A stretch of 15,842 bases of DNA, taken from NCBI GenBank assembly GCA_003560935.1, contig PWJF01000120.1:1-15842 (forward strand). The letters run 5' to 3'. This stretch comes from Ignavibacteriales bacterium. GTDB taxonomy: Bacteria; Bacteroidota; Ignavibacteria; T3Sed10-11. Both the position numbers and the translations under genes were made by a program. The stretch's first letter is position 1. Every line of letters starts with the position of its first letter. Positions 1 through 6,443 of this stretch are shown here, piece after piece. The notes beneath the pieces were generated by a model that saw nothing but the letters and a program-made list of their open reading frames with translations, made no database searches and was not told the DNA's origin.

Positions 1-176
1 CAGCTCAATCTGTTAGGTATTATTACGAAAGAGCTGTTCAAGATGAGTCATATGGTGAAGTGGAATCAGGGATTGATATAACACATGATGGTATTGAAGA
101 TGTATTTCTTTCAAAAGCATCTGTTATATTTTATATGGTTAGTGGTAATTGGATGAGAATGATAGCAGCAGATTAG
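1..176 (+). CDS. 3' end of an unrecognised cassette gene (partial)
   Basis: The frame beginning at base 3 is open for 57 codons and ends with TAG at 174-176; the start lies outside the window. The visible product is acidic and hydrophilic (RYYYERAVQDES early on, ending SGNWMRMIAAD). I do not recognise a family and assign no function. The stop codon lies 13 nt before the first attC-like boundary at 190, which is how genes sit in integron cassettes. I therefore read it as the gene of the preceding cassette. Codon use is more A/T-rich than in the genes beyond 2382, consistent with an acquired gene. The coding call rests on the open frame and the position relative to attC, so it is moderate. Confidence 0.5.
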   Translation, partial: AQSVRYYYERAVQDESYGEVESGIDITHDGIEDVFLSKASVIFYMVSGNWMRMIAAD

Positions 177-189
177 TAATGTTGTCGGC

Positions 190-369
190 GCATATCTATT
201 TGCAACAACGGCTCACACTTTTATTATAGCCCTTAATTGTTGTGTTCGCCCAAACCCCGCCGCATCTGGTTTACGGGTGGTGCGGGGTAATCATCGGGCG
301 GTGCTTTCTGGCGGGTGTTGAACTAAACTACACGGCGGCGGGGCTTCGTCGTTGCGGGAAACGTTATGC
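190..369 (+). repeat. attC-like integron recombination site 1
   Basis: The element is about 180 nt. Its right end is GTTATGC (363-369), close to the integron core GTTRRRY. Its left end is GCATATC (190-196), complementary to the right core at six of seven positions. Inside the ends a second pair of arms is imperfectly complementary: TTGCAACAACGG near 200-211 against a stretch before 362 containing CGTCGTTGCGGGAAAC. The middle carries a G+C-rich stem, CCCCGCCGCA with GGTGCGGGG. The block 201-251 is clearly homologous to 1103-1152 in site 2. Folded-palindrome architecture, a non-conserved centre and its place just after a stop codon are the hallmarks of attC. The call is inferred, because no integrase gene is visible. 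Confidence 0.6.
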
Positions 370-378
370 GTAACTGCC
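363..378 (+). repeat. 16-bp inverted repeat, left copy
   Basis: GTTATGCGTAACTGCC at 363-378 is the exact reverse complement of 1084-1099. The two copies bracket the isochorismatase-like gene. The first seven bases are the R' core of attC-like site 1. The remaining nine would be the start of the cassette and extend the attC stem outwards. Confidence 0.75.
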
Positions 379-411
379 GTTACAGAATAAACAGATTGGA
401 GAGTGAATACG

Positions 412-1080
412 ATGAAATCGAATTCATTTACGAAGGAAGAGGTTCTTACCTTTGCGAAGAAGGCCTACGACCTGGGCATTGCCACTTTTCAAATCGACTC
501 GAGCAGATGTGCTCTCCTCGTCATCGATATGCAAGATGAGTTTGTGAAACCAGGCTGGACTCCGTATTGGGTACCTGGAGCTACTGAAATAGTTTCTCAC
601 ATTAAGAGCCTTATCAACCATTGTCGATTGAGGAATATTCCAATAATATTTACGGCTTTTTCTCATACGCATCATTACCTCGACAGGCCGAGAACAGGAA
701 GTTTGATGCCGAATCGGTTTCACCAATTTGGTAAAGAAGATCCATCTTGGTTCAATGAAGGTAAGATATGGTACGAATTAGCACCAATGCAGAATGACAT
801 CGTTATCCATAAGCCATCATACGGTGCGTTCTACGATACACCTTTGGAGACAATTCTGAAGAATCTTGAGAAAGACACGATCATCATATGTGGTACACTC
901 ACGAACTTCTGCTGTGGAACGACTGCGCGGCAAGCCTACGAACGAGGATTCAAAGTGGTTTTTGGCAGTGATCTAACGGCCACTGATGATCCATCGTTGC
1001 AGGAGCCGGAGTTGAAAGTTCTTCGCAAGGGATTCGCCAAGGTCATGTCGCTTTCTCAAATCATTGAAGAACTGAATTAA
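412..1080 (+). CDS. Isochorismatase-family cysteine hydrolase (cassette gene)
   Basis: This is a member of the isochorismatase-like hydrolases, cytosolic enzymes that cleave amide, ether or ureido-type bonds with an Asp-Lys-Cys triad. Counting from the GTG at 403, the triad is visible as D42 in LLVIDMQDEF, K137 in IHKPSYGAF and C170 in GTLTNFCCGTTARQA. GTLTN before the Cys, followed by an ARQAYERGF helix, is the family pattern. I prefer ATG at 412 because GGAGAG (398-403) is well spaced for it, whereas the GTG at 403 overlaps that ribosome site. The protein is 222 aa, normal for the family. It lies alone between two attC-like sites, starts 42 nt after the core and stops 12 nt before the next site, so it is probably a mobile gene cassette. 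The substrate cannot be told; nicotinamidase, isochorismatase and N-carbamoyl-type activities are all in this fold. Confidence 0.88.
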   Translation: MKSNSFTKEEVLTFAKKAYDLGIATFQIDSSRCALLVIDMQDEFVKPGWTPYWVPGATEIVSHIKSLINHCRLRNIPIIFTAFSHTHHYLDRPRTGSLMPNRFHQFGKEDPSWFNEGKIWYELAPMQNDIVIHKPSYGAFYDTPLETILKNLEKDTIIICGTLTNFCCGTTARQAYERGFKVVFGSDLTATDDPSLQEPELKVLRKGFAKVMSLSQIIEELN

Positions 1081-1083
1081 TGT

Positions 1084-1215
1084 GGCAGTTACGCATAACT
1101 TTGCGTAACAACGGTTCGCACTCGTTCGTAGTCTTTTAAGTTGTGCTCACCCACCTACTCCCGGCAAGTCGGGATTCGGCGGGCAGGCGTTTGTTACGGC
1201 AGCACTTGAATTAAA
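1084..1215 (+). repeat. attC-like site 2, apparently truncated; includes right inverted-repeat copy
   Basis: GGCAGTTACGCATAAC (1084-1099) is the right copy of the 16-bp inverted repeat and contains GCATAAC (1093-1099), an exact complement of the GTTATGC core of site 1. The following block (1103-1152) aligns with 201-251 of site 1: AACAACGG, then a CAC motif, then TTGTG(T/C)TC(G/A)CCCA. Similarity resumes as CTTGAATTAAA (1205-1215) against GTTGAACTAAA in site 1 and then stops. The closing arm and the GTT-type core are missing. I infer a deletion or rearrangement at about 1215 that removed the end of the cassette. Confidence 0.55.
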
Positions 1216-1293
1216 TTTGCTTCGATATTTAAATTATGAAGCGGACAAAATTATCTTCTATTTTTTATAAATCACATTTTCATCAATAATATT

Positions 1294-1362
1294 ATGTCAA
1301 AAGGAATGCGCAATATAGTGAAGATGGGATACGAAAAAGGAGATTATGCGAGTACTTTATAA
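1294..1362 (+). pseudogene. Possible N-terminal remnant of a SAM-methyltransferase-like gene
   Basis: ATG at 1294 opens 22 codons reading MSKGMRNIVKMGYEKGDYAS and then stops. The pattern IRxIVKxGYExGDY resembles, from memory, the N-terminus of small class I SAM-dependent methyltransferases. None of the SAM-binding core follows. It lies just past the truncated attC-like site, so it could be what remains of a deleted cassette gene. The evidence is short and weak, and chance resemblance is possible. Confidence 0.2.
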
Positions 1363-1783
1363 TCTTATTGGGTACCTCGTCCGGAAAGATAATCGGTATT
1401 TCTCCGGACGATGTAAAGATGTACGATATACTGTTGGAATATACTCAAAGATGACCGAAGTTTACTGGAAGCGGCACTCAATATAAATTCTCCGATCAGG
1501 AATATCAAATTCGAGAGCAAGTATTCAACCGGCCTGCGGGGAACAAGTCCAAATCTTGATATTATTCCGGTCGAAAGACTTAATATTGTCGAAGCCGACG
1601 GCAATCTTTCAATCGTACTTTCCGATTCCGACCGGGTGCCGCTTGCCACTATCGACGGTGTCATACTGATGACAATCCGTTTTAAAACAGTATATTGCCG
1701 GAAATACACAGAGAAACTGTATCACACTGATCGATACCGTATACTATCAAAGGGAAAAACAAACATATCAAGGAGAAACTACT
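1346..1783 (+). pseudogene. Frame-disrupted coding remnant upstream of the TM2 gene
   Basis: A ribosome site AAGGAG (1337-1342) precedes ATG at 1346. Three frames then look coding one after the other: MRVLYNLIG, then TSSGKIIGISPDDVKMYDIL and on, then DDRSLLEAALNINSPIRN through LSIVLSDSDRVPLATIDGV. Removing one base from GGG (1370-1372), one from AAA (1447-1449) and one from AAAA (1684-1687) joins them into a single frame that leads into the TM2 protein at 1784. All three corrections have the same sign and lie in homopolymers. This could be a decayed gene or read/assembly error. I do not recognise the family. The stretch 1216-1345 before it holds only the short methyltransferase-like remnant and A+T-rich sequence. 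Confidence 0.35.
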
Positions 1784-2032
1784 ATGATACAACCCGGAAG
1801 CAACGAATGGTGGGGAAACTTAGCGGTATTAGCAATAATAATGTTCATGTTCGGGGGATCGTGGCTGGGCTTGGACAGATTCTACCGGGGACAGATCGGA
1901 TTGGGAGTTCTAAAACTCATTACCCTCGGCGGCGCATTAATATGGGGGCTTGTCGATATCTGCATGTATTTTTACCGGTTCGGTACAACGGGACAATGGC
2001 TTAAGCCGGCCGGAGAAATACCGCAACGATAG
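1784..2032 (+). CDS. TM2-domain membrane protein
   Basis: This 82-aa protein is built around a TM2 domain: two transmembrane helices joined by a short turn carrying a conserved Asp-Arg. Visible are a first hydrophobic helix (about residues 13-30, LAVLAIIMFMFGG), the signature GLDRFYRGQIGLGVLKLITLG, and a second segment (ALIWGLVDICMYFY). Its biochemical role is unknown; TM2 proteins sit in the inner membrane. The start is supported by AAGGAG eight bases before the ATG. It stands on the + strand, opposite to the convergent operon ending at 2382. The sequence just upstream reads in the same frame after one base is removed, so the intact ORF may be the surviving end of a longer protein rather than a stand-alone gene. 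Confidence 0.75.
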   Translation: MIQPGSNEWWGNLAVLAIIMFMFGGSWLGLDRFYRGQIGLGVLKLITLGGALIWGLVDICMYFYRFGTTGQWLKPAGEIPQR

Positions 2033-2167
2033 TCGATTAAAACCCTGACGAACCGTTTTTTTATTTTCCCGTCGACTACCGGGGTATGGCTGAGAGAAAC
2101 ATTCTTTATCTGAGTCGATGACGACGTCTACCAATACGGCAGAAACAACGAACGGAGGTGAACGACG

Positions 2168-2230
2168 ATGTATCGGATAGCAATCGTAACATCGGTACCA
2201 AAAGAAATAAACGATAAAATGGAAAAATAA
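2168..2230 (+). CDS. Tiny ORF with strong ribosome site (doubtful)
   Basis: GGAGGTG (2155-2161) lies seven bases before an ATG that opens 20 codons (MYRIAIVTSVPKEINDKMEK). Its stop TAA overlaps the ATG of a 66-codon frame (2230-2430), which runs into the end of the convergent flavoprotein gene. The ribosome site and stop-start overlap look like real translation signals. The product matches nothing I know and the second frame ends in sequence antisense to a gene. It may be the head of a decayed gene. The remainder of the 2033-2381 gap shows a T-rich tract after the TM2 stop, without a clear stem. Confidence 0.25.
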   Translation: MYRIAIVTSVPKEINDKMEK

Positions 2231-2381
2231 TGAAATACATTATACCTCACATCGGAATCGGCGCATCGATCGATCCGGAAGAGGCAAAGTCAATATGTCC
2301 CGTTTGCTCCATATCGTCCACAGCCGGTATTGTATTCGACAATCGACCTATCGTCAACCATAGCACATTTCCGCTTTCCCG

Positions 2382-3866
2382 TTACACGATTCTTTCCGGG
2401 TCACTCAAGTCCGGTAACGGTCCGCGATAGCCGAAAATCCGCTGTATCCATTTTATCATTTTTACAGACTGTTTCCTTACATACCATTGATCGGCGGTGC
2501 GGCGGTTGCCGAGTGCGTAGGTGGGATACGGATGAATTGTGTCCGCCATTTGGCGGAGTGATATTTTATTTTTTATCGCAAGCACCCATTCGCCGAGCAT
2601 ATCGCCCGCGTGTGCTCCGAGTATATCGACACCGAGGATTCTGCCGTTCCATTTTTTTGCATACACCTTTATCCAACCTGTTGCCTCACGGTCGATGAGC
2701 GCACGGTCGATCTTTGCATAAGGAAATTTATAAATTTCGAAAGGCCCGCCCCTCTGACGTAGTTCATTCTCCGTTGCGCCGACATGTGCAAGCTCGGGGT
2801 CGGTATAGGTACACCATGGAACGTGTTTCGTATCGATCTTTATCGGAAGTTTGAGAAGTGCATTGCTCACTGCAACTTTTGCGGTATGCTCAGACATATG
2901 CGTAAACTGAAATCCGCCCGTGACATCGCCGCAAGCATAAATATTTTTTACCGATGTTCGTCCCCGATCGTTTACTACAATACCGGAGCGCGTGGACTTC
3001 ACTCCGGCTGCTTCGAGATTGAGTCCGTTTATATTCGGCTTTCTGCCTACCGATATCAATAATGCATCGCCGTAGACGGTGGATATTGACGGTCCATTTT
3101 TTTCTTCGACCGTCACCGCAATCGTTCCGTTTACCTTCTCTATCCGCTTCACACCGTTATTTAAGACAAAATTAATTCCTTCGCATGATAACGATTCGCG
3201 TAATATCTCCGTTAATTCTTTATTATCACGGATCAGTATCGAATCCATAAAGTCAATAACGGTCACCTGTGAATCGAACCGCCTGAACGACTGCGCCATC
3301 TCCATCCCGATCGGACCGGCGCCCACAATTATCAAATGTCCGGGTAGCTGGTCGATTTCAAAGATTGTCTCGTTCGTTAAAAAAGGAACATCCGATAATC
3401 CTTCTATCGGTGGGACAACCGGCGAGCTGCCGGTCGCGATAATAAAATACCGTGACGTGATTGTCTCGTCGTTTCGCTCGCCGTCGTCCAATATTATTGT
3501 ATATTTATCAACAAAGGAAGCGCGACCGTAAATCACTTCGATCCCCAGTTTTTCGAAATGATGCGGCGCGTCTGCTTCTTCATAGATTTCGTTTCGTGTT
3601 GTATGTACCTGCTTGATTACCTCGGCAAAATTAAATTTCGGTGCCGTATCCTTTAATCCGTATTTACCTGCGGTGCTTATTGTTCGTGCGGTCTTTGCCG
3701 CTTTGATAAGCGCCTTGCTCGGCACGCATCCGTACCAGGTGCAATCGCCGCCGAGCTTCGCCGCTTCGATCATTGCAGTCTTTGCGCCGAGCGACGCCGA
3801 AATTCCCGCCGCGGTCAGTCCGGCCGATCCACCTCCGATCACGACCATATCATAATCAGGCTTCAT
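2382..3866 (-). CDS. MerA/Lpd-like FAD/NAD(P) disulfide oxidoreductase
   Basis: This is a two-dinucleotide flavoprotein of the glutathione reductase/dihydrolipoyl dehydrogenase/mercuric reductase group, 494 aa and cytosolic. Visible are the FAD-binding GGGSAG (11-16), redox cysteines C42 and C47 in CTWYGCVPSK, an NAD(P)-binding GAGPIG (182-187), the second FAD motif ACGDV (311-315), and a C-terminal dimer domain with HPYPTYALG from H445. Databases often call such proteins mercuric reductase. This one has no N-terminal HMA domain and no C-terminal vicinal cysteines for Hg(II). The usual HPT-x-x-E catalytic pair lacks its Glu. An extra basic, aromatic tail of about 40 residues follows. The start overlaps the preceding gene by 11 nt, so it is the last gene of the arsenosugar operon. 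I infer a thiol/disulfide or arsenic-linked reductase of unknown substrate. Confidence 0.85.
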   Translation of the reverse strand: MKPDYDMVVIGGGSAGLTAAGISASLGAKTAMIEAAKLGGDCTWYGCVPSKALIKAAKTARTISTAGKYGLKDTAPKFNFAEVIKQVHTTRNEIYEEADAPHHFEKLGIEVIYGRASFVDKYTIILDDGERNDETITSRYFIIATGSSPVVPPIEGLSDVPFLTNETIFEIDQLPGHLIIVGAGPIGMEMAQSFRRFDSQVTVIDFMDSILIRDNKELTEILRESLSCEGINFVLNNGVKRIEKVNGTIAVTVEEKNGPSISTVYGDALLISVGRKPNINGLNLEAAGVKSTRSGIVVNDRGRTSVKNIYACGDVTGGFQFTHMSEHTAKVAVSNALLKLPIKIDTKHVPWCTYTDPELAHVGATENELRQRGGPFEIYKFPYAKIDRALIDREATGWIKVYAKKWNGRILGVDILGAHAGDMLGEWVLAIKNKISLRQMADTIHPYPTYALGNRRTADQWYVRKQSVKMIKWIQRIFGYRGPLPDLSDPERIV

Positions 3867-4191
3867 GAGCGACCTCTTTGATTTTTGAACGGACCTTCTT
3901 CAGCGTCGAATAGATTCCCGCGAGGACCAGCGCGGCTATTACGACATACACCCAATACGGCAGGTTTTCTCCCGCGATCATCAGATATACGTAGGCTGAA
4001 ATCGCACAGCAACACGCTGCAAAAACAGGAGGCATTATAGAGCGCTTAATTTTCAAATTATGCACCATCCACCCTACCGCAGCAAAGAAGAAGGGTATCG
4101 CCCCGACGTAGATACCACCGAATATATACGGATTGACGCCGTACTCTGCGCCGAGTCCGACAAACCACTCGTGTATTGTTGTGAAATCCAT
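3856..4191 (-). CDS. Small multi-spanning membrane protein of the arsenosugar operon
   Basis: The 111-aa product has three hydrophobic segments, at about residues 23-41 (YIFGGIYVGAIPFFFAAVGW), 51-67 (MPPVFAACCCAISAYVYLM) and 74-92 (YWVYVVIAALVLAGIY), and a basic C-terminal tail. I recognise no named family and give no function. A longer reading from a TTG at 4233, directly after the arsS stop, is possible. I prefer ATG at 4191 because the extra 14 residues are basic and unconserved-looking; neither start has a clear ribosome site, so coupling to arsS translation is likely. The 3' end overlaps the flavoprotein gene by 11 nt, which suggests tightly coupled expression. A membrane anchor or partner for the flavoprotein is a reasonable guess. 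Confidence 0.7.
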   Translation of the reverse strand: MDFTTIHEWFVGLGAEYGVNPYIFGGIYVGAIPFFFAAVGWMVHNLKIKRSIMPPVFAACCCAISAYVYLMIAGENLPYWVYVVIAALVLAGIYSTLKKVRSKIKEVAHEA

Positions 4192-4233
4192 ATGTTTTTT
4201 GTTTCGTGTTTTGGGTTTATAGACAATAATCAA

Positions 4234-5262
4234 TCACACCGCCGTCGTTCCCCCGCAACTACTTCCGTTTCCCGCCGTACACCCGAAGCAATGCGAATCG
4301 AATAAAATCCGGCGGCTCAGCAGCTCATCATGATCGAAATCGAAGACGGTTAACGGTTTCCCGTTTTGTATCTGCATATCGAGCATTTGATTAAAATCGC
4401 AATCGTAGATACGCCCGTCATAACCGACGCTGATGAGAGAACGGCACATCACTCCTTCGGCGGCGGCGGGGTTAAATGCATTGATCAATTTTTCCATGTA
4501 CTCCTCATACGTACCGGACCGAAGGAGAAATTCTCTGAACCGGTGTATCGGCATATTGGTTATGGTAAACAGCTTATTAAACACAAGATCGAATTTATCT
4601 TTCAATTCCCTTTTATAATCCTTCTCAAGGTTTTCCTGCGGCGGCGGCAAATATGTCCCGACCGGATTATAGACGAGGTTCAACTCCAGACCGGTATTTT
4701 CTTGTCCGTATCCCTGATTATTCAACAGGCGTATACTCTCGACACTTTTGTTAAAGACCCCCTTTCCGCGCTGTTTATCGGTAAAGAATTCCTGATAATA
4801 GGGAAGCGAGGAGATCACCTCCACTTTATTTTCGGCAAAAAACTCCGGTAAATAACGTTTGGATTCTCCCGTATGCGGATGACCGTCGAACGTAACAGTT
4901 AAGTTATGCCGGACCATAACGTGCTTGTTTAATTTCTTAGCTTCGAGCACAAAATAATCGAAATGCGGATGAAGTTCCGGAGCTCCTCCGGTGATATCGA
5001 GGTTAATAATCCGTTCGTTTTCCGTGAGTATCTCAAGGCAGCGGTCAACGGTACGTTGGTCCATCTCTTCCGTTCGTTTGGGAGAGGCATCTACGTGACA
5101 GTGATGACATGCTTGATTGCAAAGTTTCGCTATATTTACCTGTAAGGTTTCAATTAAAACCGGCTTCGGGTCAAGTTTACGGTTTTCTAAATTTCGATTA
5201 AAATCGTAATGAACACTCACATCAGGTTGAACCTGATTATTCAGTACATTCAATTCCCTCAT
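4234..5262 (-). CDS. arsS: Arsenosugar biosynthesis radical SAM protein ArsS
   Basis: ArsS-type radical SAM enzymes (TIGR04167) join a 5'-deoxyadenosyl group from SAM to dimethylarsenic, an early step to arsenosugars. The 342-aa protein shows the [4Fe-4S] motif CNQACHHC (C48, C52, C55), the SAM-contacting TGGAPELHP (91-99) and the family's Cys-rich C-terminal domain: C273, C288, then HCFGCTAGNGSSCGG with C325, C328 and C336. Some relatives carry selenocysteine near this end; here all are ordinary TGC/TGT Cys codons. Length fits the family. ATG at 5262 follows a GGGG-containing ribosome site. The neighbours (AhpD-like protein, TIGR04282/TIGR04283 glycosyltransferase) are the usual partners of arsS and strengthen the call. 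ArsM, which makes dimethylarsenic, is not in the window. Confidence 0.93.
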   Translation of the reverse strand: MRELNVLNNQVQPDVSVHYDFNRNLENRKLDPKPVLIETLQVNIAKLCNQACHHCHVDASPKRTEEMDQRTVDRCLEILTENERIINLDITGGAPELHPHFDYFVLEAKKLNKHVMVRHNLTVTFDGHPHTGESKRYLPEFFAENKVEVISSLPYYQEFFTDKQRGKGVFNKSVESIRLLNNQGYGQENTGLELNLVYNPVGTYLPPPQENLEKDYKRELKDKFDLVFNKLFTITNMPIHRFREFLLRSGTYEEYMEKLINAFNPAAAEGVMCRSLISVGYDGRIYDCDFNQMLDMQIQNGKPLTVFDFDHDELLSRRILFDSHCFGCTAGNGSSCGGTTAV

Positions 5263-5294
5263 TTTACATCCCCGTTATAAATCGTAGTGTTTTG

Positions 5295-5627
5295 TCAAAT
5301 ACCATTCCGTTTGAGTGCGTTATGCATCTGCACACCGTGGACCAGTGTAATACCCGCTTCCATCGCAGCTGCAACATGAACTGCTTCGGTCATCTGATCG
5401 GGATTTGCACCGGTTTCCAGACATGCCGTCGTGTATGCATCGATACAGTAGGGGCATTGTTTTGCATGGGCAACGGCAAGAGCGATCAAGGCCTTCTCGC
5501 GTTTGGTTAATGCACCGTCTTCCCCTGTGACGGTGTTATAATATTCAAAAAATTTATCGGCAAGCTCTTTACGGAAATCACCGATTTCACCGAATTTTTT
5601 TAAGTCTTTTGTTTCATAGTAGTGCAT
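5295..5627 (-). CDS. Arsenosugar-associated AhpD/carboxymuconolactone decarboxylase-like protein
   Basis: The 110-aa, all-helical protein belongs to the AhpD/CMD superfamily, whose members use a CxxC for peroxide or thiol chemistry. The motif CPYC (C58, C61) follows ALIALAVAHAKQ and is followed by IDAYTTACLETGAN and a C-terminal VHVAAAMEAGITLVHGVQM. The His that usually follows the second Cys in AhpD (CxxxH) is Tyr65 here; I recall the same Tyr in the arsS-linked subfamily. ATG at 5627 has a GGGGAA ribosome site. It lies 32 nt before arsS and 51 nt after the DUF3047 gene. The role in arsenosugar formation is unproven; redox support of ArsS or its product is plausible. Confidence 0.88.
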   Translation of the reverse strand: MHYYETKDLKKFGEIGDFRKELADKFFEYYNTVTGEDGALTKREKALIALAVAHAKQCPYCIDAYTTACLETGANPDQMTEAVHVAAAMEAGITLVHGVQMHNALKRNGI

Positions 5628-5678
5628 GTCATTCCCCGCGCATAAGTTAATGAATAAATGATGGATTGCACGGAATAT

Positions 5679-6443
5679 TTATTCGCCTGCAATCATATCT
5701 TTTCTTATAAATTTTATGTCGCCGTAATAGGCCACTGCAGATTCGCCGGTATCGTCAGTATCGGTCATTATAGCTATGCCGTTTATTCTCGGAGGTTCCG
5801 TACCGTAAATTTCAAGATAATCTTCATAGACATTGCGTTCATGCTCTACCCATGTACCAACGTTTCGATCTCCGCTCTCAACCACAATCATCATAACTAA
5901 ATCCGAATACGGATTCGGTACAACTGTGCCGACTTCTGCCGTACTTTCCCAGATATAATTTATAGCCCGCGTAGGTACCTCTCCGTAAAATATTCTGATG
6001 GCGCGAAGCAGCGTACGATTCCACCAGCTTAAATTACGGATATCGTAATCGAACGTCACATAAATCCGTGCCGGATAATCATCACCGGATTTCTTTGTCA
6101 CATCACCCTTTTCGATTATATTCTCGGCTCTCCATGTCCATCGCAATACGGGATACTCTTCCGGATCTATATCTACTCTCCGTATCAGTCCGGACGCCGA
6201 TTTATTGCCGACAGCCCTAATCACAACTTTCCCGTCGATCTCATGTAAACGGTATTCGGTGTCTTTTTTTCCGCGGAAACTCAAGGGTTCCCAGAGATCG
6301 GGGAGTTTATCCTCGATATAGTAGGTGGAAAATGAACCGGCATAATAAACCGGGGGATTATATATAGGTGCAGTCATACAGGTCGTCACCGTCAATAGCG
6401 GAAGTACAAATTTCAACAATATATATCCTTTTCGTTCGATCAT
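5679..6443 (-). CDS. DUF3047 protein, probably exported or membrane-anchored
   Basis: This 254-aa protein resembles the DUF3047 family: a beta-rich domain with VLRWTWRAENIIEKGDVTKKSGDDYPARIYVTFDYD around residues 98-134, then a conserved TRAINYIWESTAEVGTVVPNPY, and ending near YYGDIKFI. Residues 7-24 form a hydrophobic segment after a basic start, a likely signal peptide. VTTC at 19-22 is a poor lipobox because the residue before Cys is Thr. I therefore place it in the envelope without choosing lipoprotein. Its ATG overlaps the stop of the glycosyltransferase gene in an ATGA, indicating translational coupling. The biochemical function is unknown. Its presence inside the arsenosugar operon suggests it handles or binds an exported or glycosylated product. 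Confidence 0.75.
   Translation of the reverse strand: MIERKGYILLKFVLPLLTVTTCMTAPIYNPPVYYAGSFSTYYIEDKLPDLWEPLSFRGKKDTEYRLHEIDGKVVIRAVGNKSASGLIRRVDIDPEEYPVLRWTWRAENIIEKGDVTKKSGDDYPARIYVTFDYDIRNLSWWNRTLLRAIRIFYGEVPTRAINYIWESTAEVGTVVPNPYSDLVMMIVVESGDRNVGTWVEHERNVYEDYLEIYGTEPPRINGIAIMTDTDDTGESAVAYYGDIKFIRKDMIAGE

Noticed and set aside
1365..1709. 114-codon - strand ORF
   Set aside because: Ser/Ile/Arg-rich product typical of antisense reading; the + strand shows better coding character and a ribosome site.
1636..2004. 122-codon + strand ORF overlapping the TM2 gene
   Set aside because: Its second half is a basic shadow frame of the TM2 protein; only the part before about 1684 looks coding, treated as a remnant.
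2033..2070. Terminator after the TM2 gene
   Set aside because: There is a run of seven T, but I could not find a convincing stem immediately before it.
2230..2430. 66-codon ORF as a real gene
   Set aside because: It ends inside the convergent flavoprotein gene, matches no family I know, and is supported only by the TAATG overlap.
2382..3866. Mercuric reductase (merA)
   Set aside because: C-terminal vicinal cysteines and HMA domain are missing, no mer genes are nearby, and the catalytic Glu is absent.
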